Notes: generated by a model from the letters alone, not told the origin. Shown: positions 28,051 to 36,484, numbered from the stretch's first letter. The stretch is DNA of 64,000 bases from Ruminiclostridium sufflavum DSM 19573 (GCF_003208175.1 NZ_QKMR01000002.1:124001-188000), one strand, 5' to 3'. Translations and numbers: made by a program.

Positions 28051-28932
28051 TTGGCTACAAGCGGCATATCAGGATACATTGATGAAATAATTGCAAAGAC
28101 TGAAAGCAGTGCTAATTCAAGGAAGACCGGCAGTAGTTTGGGTAAGGATGATTTCTTGAATTTGCTGGTAACTCAGCTCAGATATCAGGATCCATTGGAA
28201 CCTACCGATGACAAGGAATTTATCGCTCAAATGGCACAGTTCAGCTCTTTGGAGCAGATGCAGAACATGAACGGTGTACTGACAAATTCTCAGGCTTTCA
28301 GCTTGATTGGCAAGTATATTACTGCAAATACCACCGATGAGGATACTCTGGAAGTAAAAACTGTTCAGGGACAAGTGTCTACTGTAAAGATGTCGAATGG
28401 GAAGGTTTATCTGGTTGTGAATGATCAGGATGTTGACATTGATAGCTTATCAGAAGTTGTTGATATGAATTACGCAAATTCAGATATATCCAACTATTCA
28501 AATTTAATCGGATTCCAGGTAAAGGGTGCTGTATATGATTCATCAAGCGGAGATTTGATATATTTGAGCGGTGATGTAACACAGATTCAAAAAGGCCTTA
28601 CCGAGGATTATGCAGTAATGAATAATGTAAATGTAAATATTGCAGAGATTACCGGGTCAAAATCCACAGATCCTGATTATACTAATAAGTACTTAAAGGA
28701 CAATATAGGCAAACAGGTTTCTATAACAATTAAAGATAAAGACGGCAACAAGGTTCCTGTCACTGCTAAGCTGAAGAGCTACAGCATTGATGATGCCGGA
28801 AATATAACCGGAGTACTGGATGATGTATATGTATCAGTTTATAGTGTATCAAATATTCAGAAGGTTGCTGCACAGGCTGTAGATGATACAGCAGGTGATA
28901 CAACGGAACAAGAGGAAACAGCGGATGAATAA
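28051..28932 (+). CDS. flgD: Flagellar hook capping protein FlgD
   Basis: 293 residues. The N-terminal signature LGKDDFLNLLVTQLRYQDPL, then EFIAQMAQFSSLEQM, defines FlgD, the scaffold for hook assembly. The C-terminal half has beta-rich FlgD-Ig-like segments, and the tail is acidic. TTG 28051 follows AGGAGGTG by 6 bp; GTG 28042 lies inside the SD. Confidence 0.92.
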   Translation: MATSGISGYIDEIIAKTESSANSRKTGSSLGKDDFLNLLVTQLRYQDPLEPTDDKEFIAQMAQFSSLEQMQNMNGVLTNSQAFSLIGKYITANTTDEDTLEVKTVQGQVSTVKMSNGKVYLVVNDQDVDIDSLSEVVDMNYANSDISNYSNLIGFQVKGAVYDSSSGDLIYLSGDVTQIQKGLTEDYAVMNNVNVNIAEITGSKSTDPDYTNKYLKDNIGKQVSITIKDKDGNKVPVTAKLKSYSIDDAGNITGVLDDVYVSVYSVSNIQKVAAQAVDDTAGDTTEQEETADE

Positions 28933-28951
28933 TGAGAGAAGGTGAGTTGTT

Positions 28952-29350
28952 ATGGTTATCAGCAATAATTATTCAAACAGGATAATAAATTCGCCTTTAA
29001 CGACTGGGAAGGTTCAAACCAATAATGTAAGAAGCAATATACCTGAGGCAGGAAACGGATTTGAAAATTTTCTTCAGCAAGCAATTGATAAGAACGAGGG
29101 AGTGAAGTTTTCAAAACATGCCGAGTTAAGAATGCAGGCACGCAATATTGATTTAACCAAGGCTCAGAAGGATAAAATTGATAATGCTGTTTCAATGGCT
29201 CAGAAAAAAGGTGTTAGAGATTCATTGGTTATTCTGGATAATATGGCTTTTGTTGTAAATGTAAACAGTAAAACTGTTATTACAGCTGTAAACAAAAGTG
29301 AACTAAAGGACAATGTTTTTACAAACATTGACGGTGCAATATTTGCTTAA
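28952..29350 (+). CDS. Flagellar operon protein, TIGR02530 type
   Basis: 132 residues with no signal peptide. The core KFSKHAELRMQARNIDLT and the region SLVILDNMAFVVNVNSKTVITAV match the TIGR02530 family, coded between flgD and flgE in many Firmicutes. The function is not settled; an export or assembly accessory is likely. The ATG follows AGAAGGTGAG. Confidence 0.85.
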   Translation: MVISNNYSNRIINSPLTTGKVQTNNVRSNIPEAGNGFENFLQQAIDKNEGVKFSKHAELRMQARNIDLTKAQKDKIDNAVSMAQKKGVRDSLVILDNMAFVVNVNSKTVITAVNKSELKDNVFTNIDGAIFA

Positions 29351-29356
29351 CGCAAA

Positions 29357-29413
29357 AATCAGCCGGACCCTTTTGGGAGGCTGAATAACGTTCCCGAATG
29401 ACGGACGGAACGG
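29357..29413 (+). other. Two tandem hairpins in the flgE leader
   Basis: TCAGCC (29359-29364) pairs with GGCTGA (29379-29384), with an inner CCC/GGG. CGTTCC (29389-29394) pairs with GGAACG (29407-29412). These GC-rich stems fill the 80-bp gap before flgE and are not followed by a T run, so they are more likely a processing or translation-control structure than a terminator. Confidence 0.5.
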
Positions 29414-29451
29414 CGAAAACCTTAGATTAAATGAGGGGGGTTAAAAAAGAT

Positions 29452-30759
29452 ATGATGAAATCAATGTTTTCTGGTGTTTCAGGTTTAAGGGCACACCAGC
29501 AAAGAATGGATGTTATTGGTAATAATGTTGCGAATGTAAATACAGTCGGTTTTAAATCAAGCAGAGTAACCTTTCAGGAGGTATTTAACCAGACACTTAG
29601 CGGGGCTTCGGCTCCTGATTCTTCCACAAGCAGGGGAGGTACAAATCCAATACAGGTTGGTCTTGGCACCAGTGTTGGCTCTGTAGACACTATGATGAGC
29701 ACAGGCAGTCCTGAGAGAACTGATAATGCAACAGACTTGTCAATTTCAGGTGCCGGCTTTTTTATAGTCAGAGGTTCAAGTGCTGATACTTATAAATTTA
29801 CAAGAGCCGGTAATTTTGGATTGGACAAGCTTGGTAATCTTGTATCCGGAAGCGGATATTGTGTATATGGCTGGCAGAAGAAGAATGAGGATGGTTCCTT
29901 TGACACTGAAAGCCCGGTTGAGCCTATTAACCTGTATGCTGACAGCAGTAATGGGAATAAAAGGATAATCGCTGCAAATGTAACTACCAGAGCTGCTTTC
30001 TCCGGCAATTTAAATGCTTCTAATGAAGCTTTGGGAGCAGGAGCGACTGACACTCAGTTTGCCGTTCCTTTTTCGGTATATGATGCATTAGGAAACAGCT
30101 ATGAATTGTCGGTTAATTTTAAAAAGGTTTCCGCAGATGATACAGGGACAACTTGGGAGTATACTGTTACACATGACAACGGTACGGATACCCCTGACAC
30201 TTATGCGTTAGGTGAAGCGGGGCAGGTTAAATTTGATACAAAAGGAAAGATCATAGAAGGCTCTGCCAATACATGTAAGGTTGATTTGGATCCGGCGACA
30301 GGTGCCGCTGATTTTGATATAAATCTGAACTTTAACAATTTAACTATGTTTGCTGCAGACAGCTCCGTGGTTCCGTCAGATGTTAACGGATATTCGACTG
30401 GTACTCTTACAACCTTCAGCATAGGTTCGGATGGAATCATTACGGGAATTTACAGTAATGGTGAACAGCAATCATTGGGCTGTATTGCTCTGGCCAGCTT
30501 TTCAAATCCTGCCGGACTTGAAAAGGTTGGAGACAATTTATTTATTCCCACAACAAATTCAGGTAATTTTACAAAGGGATTGGCTGCGGGAACAGGAGGA
30601 ACAGGTACTTTGACTCCGGGAACGCTTGAGATGTCAAATGTAGATCTTTCAAGTGAATTCACCAATATGATAATTACTCAAAGAGGCTTTCAGGCTAACA
30701 GCCGAATCATTACTACATCAGATGAAATGCTTCAGGAGCTGGTAAACTTGAAAAGATAG
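29452..30759 (+). CDS. flgE: Flagellar hook protein FlgE
   Basis: 435 residues. The rod/hook N-terminal motif (RMDVIGNNVANVNTVGFKSS) and the C-terminal motif (NVDLSSEFTNMIITQRGFQA) flank the variable D1/D2 domains. A GAGGGGGG SD at 29433-29440 makes ATG 29452 (or 29455) the start; the ATG at 29431 overlaps the SD. FlgE could also be called FlgF/G-like, but its length and the place after flgD fit the hook. Confidence 0.92.
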   Translation: MMKSMFSGVSGLRAHQQRMDVIGNNVANVNTVGFKSSRVTFQEVFNQTLSGASAPDSSTSRGGTNPIQVGLGTSVGSVDTMMSTGSPERTDNATDLSISGAGFFIVRGSSADTYKFTRAGNFGLDKLGNLVSGSGYCVYGWQKKNEDGSFDTESPVEPINLYADSSNGNKRIIAANVTTRAAFSGNLNASNEALGAGATDTQFAVPFSVYDALGNSYELSVNFKKVSADDTGTTWEYTVTHDNGTDTPDTYALGEAGQVKFDTKGKIIEGSANTCKVDLDPATGAADFDINLNFNNLTMFAADSSVVPSDVNGYSTGTLTTFSIGSDGIITGIYSNGEQQSLGCIALASFSNPAGLEKVGDNLFIPTTNSGNFTKGLAAGTGGTGTLTPGTLEMSNVDLSSEFTNMIITQRGFQANSRIITTSDEMLQELVNLKR

Positions 30760-30775
30760 AATATAGAGGAAATAA

Positions 30776-30814
30776 TACTGCCAAAGACATAATATTTCAA
30801 TGTCTTTGGTAGTA
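30776..30814 (+). other. 14-bp stem-loop after flgE
   Basis: TACTGCCAAAGACA (30776-30789) pairs with TGTCTTTGGTAGTA (30801-30814), with one G-U pair and an 11-nt loop. No T tract follows (AAAACC), so it may be a processing or mRNA-stability element for the abundant hook transcript. A weak terminator cannot be excluded. Confidence 0.55.
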
Positions 30815-30886
30815 AAACCTCGAAAATAACCTTATTTTGTAAATTTGTTTTGAATTTATCTATTGTTTTTTTGGAGTATTAATATT

Positions 30887-31108
30887 ATGATTAGATTGAC
30901 TAAATTAAATGCTGCAACATTTGTAATAAATTGTGATTTGATTGAGACAATAGAGAGTACTCCTGATACGGTTATAACATTGAACAACGGTAAAAGGTAT
31001 GTTGTTACAGAGAGTATCGATGAAGTTGTTAGTAAAGTAATACGATATAAAAAAAATATTTTTGACAATAAATATGAAATTCCAACAAAGATTTTATGCG
31101 AAGAGTAA
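30887..31108 (+). CDS. flbD: Flagellar protein FlbD
   Basis: 73 residues. MIRLTKLNAATFVINCDLIETIESTPDTVITLNNGKRY is the compact FlbD family fold, normally coded behind flgE. The role is unknown. The start ATG at 30887 follows TTGGAG with 11-bp spacing. motA and motB, which often come next in Clostridia, are missing here. Confidence 0.85.
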   Translation: MIRLTKLNAATFVINCDLIETIESTPDTVITLNNGKRYVVTESIDEVVSKVIRYKKNIFDNKYEIPTKILCEE

Positions 31109-31201
31109 TATAATAAATAGTATAAAGTTGTTGTTATTAGATAGTGATGCTTTTGCTGGAGGTTTATTTACTAGATATTTAACTTTAAGGAGGAAAAGGC
31201 T

Positions 31202-31708
31202 TTGGAGGGAAAAAGCAGCTATTTTGTCTTACTTGTTATAGTGGCATGTTTATCAATAACTCTTGCTTTCCTTGCGATAGGCTATTTCTTTTTTGCGAGT
31301 GGAAGTTCAGGCTCCGAAAAAGAGGTTGTCGTGGTGGAACAGAAAATTCCGGGAGACGATGAACTTTCAAACAAAATTATTTGTGAGGCTAAGAATTTTA
31401 ACCTGAAAAAAACTGACCCCAAACAGGTTGCAGTTATTTCACTCAGTGCAAGCATGAAGCATTTTAAGACGGTTGATGACATGGAAGAGGAAGATGTTAC
31501 GGCTAAGATTGATTTTTACAGTACAGAAATAAATTCTGCTATAGGTACATATTTTCAGGAACTGACATTGGATGATGTCGCTAAAAAAGATACCCGAACT
31601 AAAGCAGAAGAAGATTTGAAGGATGAAATAAATGAGATATTGACTAAAAATGATAAAAAGGCAAGTCCGCTTGTTTATTCTGTAACTTTGGATTGGTTTT
31701 ATCAATAG
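31202..31708 (+). CDS. fliL: Flagellar basal body-associated protein FliL
   Basis: 168 residues. A single transmembrane helix (about 7-30) anchors an extracytoplasmic stomatin-like FliL domain, recognisable from VAVISLSASMKHF to its end. FliL rings surround stator units. TTG 31202 follows AAGGAGG. The end lies 11 bp before fliM. Confidence 0.9.
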   Translation: MEGKSSYFVLLVIVACLSITLAFLAIGYFFFASGSSGSEKEVVVVEQKIPGDDELSNKIICEAKNFNLKKTDPKQVAVISLSASMKHFKTVDDMEEEDVTAKIDFYSTEINSAIGTYFQELTLDDVAKKDTRTKAEEDLKDEINEILTKNDKKASPLVYSVTLDWFYQ

Positions 31709-31719
31709 GAGGTGGGCTT

Positions 31720-32706
31720 GTGGGAGATATATTATCTCAGAATGAGATTGATGAACTGCTAAAGGCCCTTACTACAGGGGATATTGATGTACAGCAGATT
31801 CAAACTACTAAAACCGAAAAGAAAGTAAAGCTTCATGATTTTAAGAAGCCGCCTAAATTTGCAAATGACCATAAACGTACTCTTCAGTTTATTTATGAAA
31901 ACTATGCCAGATTAATTCAGTCTTTTTTGTCCGGGTATTTGCGGACATTGGTGCAAGTTGATGTTTTGTCGGTAGATGCTCTGCAATACAGTGAGTTCAG
32001 TAATTCATTAGCTAATCCTGTAGTGCTTGCAGTTGTTGATTTTAGTCCGCTAAACGGATCAATAATATTTGAAATGGATCCAAGCATAGCATATTCTCTA
32101 ATTGACCGAATTCTTGGCGGAAGAGGATCTGCAATGGATAGAGTCAGGTCGTTTACTGAGATTGAGCTGGCAATACTGGAAAGAATTATAGTACAAATAC
32201 TTAACCTGATGCGTGAGCCATGGGAGAGTATCATATCTATAAAACCAAGGCTGGAAAAGATAGAAACAAATGCTCAGTTTGCACAGCTTATTCACCCGAA
32301 TGAAATGGTTGCACTGATAACTTTGAATGTTGTAGTTGGTGAAGTGAAGGGTATGATTAATATATGTATACCTCACATGGTAGTTGAACCTATAATGCCA
32401 AAATTGAGTACAAAGCTCTGGTTCACCAGCAATGAATCGGAGAAAGTTGAAAATAATCAACAGGATATAGAACTGCGTATTGAGAATACTTATGTGCCCG
32501 TAAGGGCTGTATTGGGGAATACATCAATTAATATCAGTGAGTTTCTTGACTTGCAGGTTGGAGATGTTTTACCGCTTGAAACGCATGTTAATGCTGACTT
32601 GGAAGTAATGGTCGGTGATATATCCAAGTTCCACGCCAAGCCCGGTGTAAAGAAAAATAAAATAGCAGTAAAAATAACAGATGTGATAAGAAGGGAGGAA
32701 GAATAG
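31720..32706 (+). CDS. fliM: Flagellar motor switch protein FliM
   Basis: 328 residues. The N-terminal CheY-P binding motif LSQNEIDELL is present. The CheC-like middle domain and the C-terminal SpoA domain (VRAVLGNTSINISEFLDLQVGDVL) follow. It forms the C-ring that sets rotation direction. GTG 31720 follows AGGAGGTG by 6 bp. fliY begins 2 bp after the stop. Confidence 0.95.
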   Translation: MGDILSQNEIDELLKALTTGDIDVQQIQTTKTEKKVKLHDFKKPPKFANDHKRTLQFIYENYARLIQSFLSGYLRTLVQVDVLSVDALQYSEFSNSLANPVVLAVVDFSPLNGSIIFEMDPSIAYSLIDRILGGRGSAMDRVRSFTEIELAILERIIVQILNLMREPWESIISIKPRLEKIETNAQFAQLIHPNEMVALITLNVVVGEVKGMINICIPHMVVEPIMPKLSTKLWFTSNESEKVENNQQDIELRIENTYVPVRAVLGNTSINISEFLDLQVGDVLPLETHVNADLEVMVGDISKFHAKPGVKKNKIAVKITDVIRREEE

Positions 32707-32708
32707 GA

Positions 32709-33941
32709 ATGGGAGATATGCTTACACAGGCAGAGATTGATGCGTTACTGAACGGCTCTCCTTCGGAGGAGGATAACTATGATGATGTCAATAATACGGC
32801 AGCTGATGATACAGCCAGTATGTCAAGCTCTGGTGATGGTTTATCAACTCAGGAAATTGACGCCTTAGGTGAAATTGGAAATATAAGCATGGGTACTTCT
32901 GCAACTACACTGTTTACTCTTTTATCACAGAAGGTTACAATTACTACTCCAAACGTTACAATTACGACATGGGAAGATTTGTCAAAAAGTTATTCTTCAC
33001 AATATGTAGCTGTTAAGGTAGAATATACGGATGGACTTATCGGCAGTAACCTGTTGATTCTAAAACAGGATGATGTCAAAATTATTACGGATTTAATGAT
33101 GGGTGGAGAGGGTGTAATAGTTGAAGGGGAATTAAGCGACCTTCATTTAAGTGCAATAAGTGAGGCAATGAACCAAATGATTGGTTCTTCAGCGACTTCT
33201 ATGTCATCAATGTTTGCAAAAAGAATTGATATATCCCCGCCAAAGGCGTATATGGTAAGCTTTGAGGATGGAGATCCATATGGTGATTTTGAAGTTGGTG
33301 AAAGGCTGGTAAAGGTTGCCTTTAAAATGGTGGTTGGTGATTTGATTGATAGCGAGATAATGCAGCTTTTGCCTATGAAATTTGCTAAGGAGTTAGTGGC
33401 TCAGCTTCTGAATTCTTCAGATGCAAACCAAAAAAATATTAAGGAAGTCTCTGAACCGCATATGCAGCAGCCTATTGTGGAACAGCCTGTAATACAGCAG
33501 CCCGTGATGCAACAGCCAGTTATGCAGCAGCCTGTAATACAACAGCCAGTTATGCAGCAGCCTGTAATGCAGCAGCAAATGATGCAAGGATTTGGGTATG
33601 GCGGATATCAGGAGCCACAAAGGCAAAGAAGCTCAGTTAGCGTTCAACCAGCGCAGTTTCAGGCTTTTGATGATGGCTTGTCTGCTTCTGAGAAAAAAAA
33701 TATTGGACTTATAATGGATTTACCCCTGCAAGTAACTGTGGAATTGGGAAGAACTCAAAAGCTGATTAAGGATATTTTAGAATTTGGATCCGGTTCAGTT
33801 ATAGAACTCGATAAGCTTGCAGGAGAGCCTGTTGATATATTGGTAAATGGAAAAGCTATTGCAAAGGGAGAAGTTGTTGTTATTGATGAAAGCTTTGGTG
33901 TAAGGATTACTGACATAATTCATCCATCAAAACGATTATAA
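32709..33941 (+). CDS. fliY: Flagellar motor switch phosphatase FliY
   Basis: 410 residues. A FliM-like N-terminal peptide LTQAEIDALLNG is followed by a CheC-type phosphatase domain with two intact E-x-x-N sites (LGEIGNIS and ISEAMNQM). A linker of repeated Gln-Gln-Pro-Val units (about 255-295) precedes the C-terminal FliN/SpoA domain (VTVELGRTQKLIKDI). It acts both as C-ring component and CheY-P phosphatase. The repeated linker is the only unusual part. Confidence 0.94.
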   Translation: MGDMLTQAEIDALLNGSPSEEDNYDDVNNTAADDTASMSSSGDGLSTQEIDALGEIGNISMGTSATTLFTLLSQKVTITTPNVTITTWEDLSKSYSSQYVAVKVEYTDGLIGSNLLILKQDDVKIITDLMMGGEGVIVEGELSDLHLSAISEAMNQMIGSSATSMSSMFAKRIDISPPKAYMVSFEDGDPYGDFEVGERLVKVAFKMVVGDLIDSEIMQLLPMKFAKELVAQLLNSSDANQKNIKEVSEPHMQQPIVEQPVIQQPVMQQPVMQQPVIQQPVMQQPVMQQQMMQGFGYGGYQEPQRQRSSVSVQPAQFQAFDDGLSASEKKNIGLIMDLPLQVTVELGRTQKLIKDILEFGSGSVIELDKLAGEPVDILVNGKAIAKGEVVVIDESFGVRITDIIHPSKRL

Positions 33942-33979
33942 TTATAAAAATCAACGAATAATTAAGGAGAGACAAAGTT

Positions 33980-34342
33980 ATGGGTAAAAGTATTTTAATT
34001 GTTGATGATGCAGCATTTATGAGAATGATGATAAAGGATATATTATCTAAGAATGGTTATGAAATAGCAGCTGATGTTGACAATGGGTTAAAGGCAATTG
34101 AAAAATATAAGGAACTTACTCCTGACTTGGTTATAATGGATATTACAATGCCAGAAATGGATGGAGTAACAGCTGTAAGAGAAATTAAGAAAATACATAG
34201 TGATGCTAAGATAATTATGTGTTCTGCTATGGGTCAACAGGCTATGGTTATTGAATCAATTCAGGCAGGAGCCAGAGATTTTATTGTAAAGCCATTTCAG
34301 GCAGACCGTGTAGTCGAGGCAGTAAAAAAGGTTATTGGATAA
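33980..34342 (+). CDS. cheY: Chemotaxis response regulator CheY
   Basis: 120 residues, a stand-alone receiver. The acidic pair Asp9-Asp10, phospho-acceptor Asp54 (VIMDITMPEMDG), the conserved Ser of MCSAMGQ and the Lys of VKPF are all present. It is phosphorylated by CheA and binds FliM and FliY. AAGGAGAG precedes the ATG. A 440-bp gap with MITE copies separates it from fliO. Confidence 0.95.
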   Translation: MGKSILIVDDAAFMRMMIKDILSKNGYEIAADVDNGLKAIEKYKELTPDLVIMDITMPEMDGVTAVREIKKIHSDAKIIMCSAMGQQAMVIESIQAGARDFIVKPFQADRVVEAVKKVIG

Positions 34343-34483
34343 TAAGAATTATCTGGCACTGTGATATCCTGCTGATTGCTAAAAATTTGTATGGTTCTTT
34401 TTAGAGCATCATATTAATTTGGCTAGATAACAGCAGGATATTTTGTAGTAGTTTTTTTAAGGAGTCATTTTGTATTTAGTGAC

Positions 34484-34701
34484 TAAAGTCAATTATGGTT
34501 CAAGCCTTCGCGATGATATTTATTTCAAGGACGATATTTATTTCGTCTTTTTCAGCCGAATTAAGCTTTTAAGTTAATTTTTAACGCAGTTTGGGTTTGA
34601 ATTTGTTTTGGCTTAGTGGGCTTCAGCTTCAAAACCAAACTATCGGCAGATGGAATCGTTGACGAGTATATCTTTTATTTAGCCGATAGTAATTGACTTT
34701 A
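34484..34701 (+). repeat. Complete MITE copy between cheY and fliO
   Basis: The ends TAAAGTCAATTA (34484-34495) and TAATTGACTTTA (34690-34701) are perfect inverted repeats, with TA at both edges. The inside shows the family segments GGTTCAAGCC, GAATTAAGCTTTTAAG, AACGCAGTTTGGGTTTGAAT and CCAAACTATCGG. A hairpin GACGA (34530-34534) / TCGTC (34543-34547) followed by five T looks like a terminator. No transposase is coded. Confidence 0.85.
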
Positions 34702-34706
34702 TAGAC

Positions 34707-34753
34707 GATTACGGTTCAAGCCTTTTTTGGCATATCAAATGGATAATTGACTT
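34707..34753 (+). repeat. Short MITE deletion derivative
   Basis: GATTACGGTTCAAGCC at the left and AATTGACTT at the right enclose only a few bases, as in the copy at 3379. It sits just downstream of the full-length copy, before fliO. Confidence 0.6.
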
Positions 34754-34786
34754 CTTAGATATTTTACAGGACATTGAGGTTATAAG

Positions 34787-35299
34787 ATGGGTATTGGAGA
34801 TTATTTGTTTGCAATTTTTGCATCTATACTTGTTTTCGGATTATTAATACTTACAACAAGAATTTTATCGTATAAGTCAAAAAAGATACTAAAGGGCAAC
34901 TACATGCAAATTGTGGAAACAGTAAGCCTTGGTGTGACAAATAGGATTCACCTTGTAAAAATTGGTGACGAATTTTTTCTCATTTCGGCTACAAATAAAA
35001 ATATCGAATTTTTAACTAAGGTTAATTTAAATGACTATAAGGATGAAGGAGTAAAAAATCCAATTTCAGAGGTTATTGATTTTAAGGCTGTGTTGAAAAA
35101 GTATGTTTCAAGCTTTGGCAGCCAAGCTAAAAATGGTACTGAAAAGGATCTGAATGATATTTCTAAGCAAGGCTATAAAAGTAATGATGAAATCCAGAAC
35201 AGTGATGTAACCTTTAAAGATAATTTGGAAAAATTGAAGAAAATAACTAATACTATAAATGGACAACGGAGTGAAAATGAACAGAAAAAAGAATATTAA
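34787..35299 (+). CDS. fliO: Flagellar biosynthetic protein FliO/FliZ
   Basis: 170 residues. One N-terminal transmembrane helix (about 7-27) is followed by the FliO domain (GNYMQIVETVSLGVTNRIHLVKIGDEFFLISAT). The C-terminal half is charged. FliO helps FliP assemble. The gene overlaps fliP by 23 bp. Confidence 0.85.
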   Translation: MGIGDYLFAIFASILVFGLLILTTRILSYKSKKILKGNYMQIVETVSLGVTNRIHLVKIGDEFFLISATNKNIEFLTKVNLNDYKDEGVKNPISEVIDFKAVLKKYVSSFGSQAKNGTEKDLNDISKQGYKSNDEIQNSDVTFKDNLEKLKKITNTINGQRSENEQKKEY

Positions 35300-36083
35300 G
35301 AGAATAATATTAATAACAAGCATTTTGATTCTGGTTTTCTGCTTTTTAGGAGCAAAAAGTGTATTAGCGGCCAATCCAAACATATCTGTAACCACCGACG
35401 GAATAAATATAGGTAATTCAGATGACCCTAAGGATGTGTCGTCAAGTATTCAGCTCTTGATATTATTAACGGTTCTGGCTATTGCACCTTCAATTTTGAT
35501 AATGATGACAGGATTTACAAGAATAATTATTATTTTGTCATTTCTAAGAAATGCGCTTGGAACGCAGCAAATGCCGCCTAATCAAGTCTTGATTGGTTTG
35601 GCTCTCTTTCTGACATTCTTTGTTATGAATCCTGTTATAACCGATATAAATAAAAATGCATTTCAGCCATATACGAATGGGACTATAACTCAAAAGCAAG
35701 CTATTGAAAGCAGCTCTCAAACAATTAAGACATGGATGGTAAAGCAGATATTCAGTAACGGACGAGAAAAGGATTTAGCATTGTTTATGACACTCTCCGG
35801 ACAGACAGAACGAATAAAAGCAGAGGATGCAGCAACCCTTTCACTTACAATTGTTGTTCCTGCTTTTTTAATCAGTGAGCTAACTGTTGCATTTAAATTT
35901 GGGTTTTTAATATTTCTGCCATTTTTAATTATTGATATGATTGTATCAAGCACATTGATGTCAATGGGTATGATGATGCTTCCTCCGTCGATGATTTCGC
36001 TGCCGTTTAAAATTTTATTATTTGTTTTAATTGATGGCTGGGGGATGCTGACGCAATCCATTATACTCAGCTTTGCGCGATGA
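35277..36083 (+). CDS. fliP: Flagellar type III export protein FliP
   Basis: 268 residues. A cleavable-type signal peptide (basic start, hydrophobic core, ending near SVLAANP) precedes four membrane segments with the family signatures TGFTRIIIILSFLRNALGTQQMPPNQVL and DMIVSSTLMSMGMMMLPP. FliP5-FliQ4-FliR1 form the export gate. ATG 35277 follows CGGAGTG within fliO; ATG 35259 has no SD. Confidence 0.95.
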   Translation: MNRKKNIKRIILITSILILVFCFLGAKSVLAANPNISVTTDGINIGNSDDPKDVSSSIQLLILLTVLAIAPSILIMMTGFTRIIIILSFLRNALGTQQMPPNQVLIGLALFLTFFVMNPVITDINKNAFQPYTNGTITQKQAIESSSQTIKTWMVKQIFSNGREKDLALFMTLSGQTERIKAEDAATLSLTIVVPAFLISELTVAFKFGFLIFLPFLIIDMIVSSTLMSMGMMMLPPSMISLPFKILLFVLIDGWGMLTQSIILSFAR

Positions 36084-36214
36084 AAGTAAAAATATTGGGT
36101 ATGCAGTGGGGTTAAACCACTATTACAATTATAATTGAAATTAAAGTAAGAATCACTGCAATATCATAACAGCTGTATTTTAGGCGGGTTTTACTGTTTG
36201 GAGGTAAGCATTTA

Positions 36215-36484
36215 ATGGATGAAAGCGGTATTATTTATATTGCACAAGATGCATTGAAGGTTTTAATATATGTAGCAGCGCCAATATTGGTCATTAGTAT
36301 GGTTGTTGGTTTGATAGTAAGCATTTTTCAAGCAACTACTCAGATTCAGGAGCAGACTCTGTCTTTTGTGCCAAAGATTCTGGCTGTTGTTGCAGCTATT
36401 GCTTTATTTGGCTCTTGGATGCTAAGGACATTGATGGAATATATGCAAAACATACTTATAAATATTAATCAGTTTATAAAGTGA
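36215..36484 (+). CDS. fliQ: Flagellar export protein FliQ
   Basis: 89 residues with two transmembrane helices. VGLIVSIFQATTQIQEQTLSFVPK is the family signature. It is an export gate subunit with FliP and FliR. TTGGAGGTAAG precedes the ATG. The 131-bp gap from fliP contains a small AGTGG/CCACT hairpin near 36104-36120. Confidence 0.95.
   Translation: MDESGIIYIAQDALKVLIYVAAPILVISMVVGLIVSIFQATTQIQEQTLSFVPKILAVVAAIALFGSWMLRTLMEYMQNILININQFIK

Noticed and set aside
33460-33580. CRISPR-like spaced repeats
   Set aside because: The repeats are short, in frame within fliY and code for a protein linker. No CRISPR array was found anywhere in the window.
33417-33626. Minus-strand His/Leu-rich reading frame opposite fliY
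   Set aside because: It is the mirror of the repeated Gln-Gln-Pro-Val coding repeats; no SD or promoter supports it.
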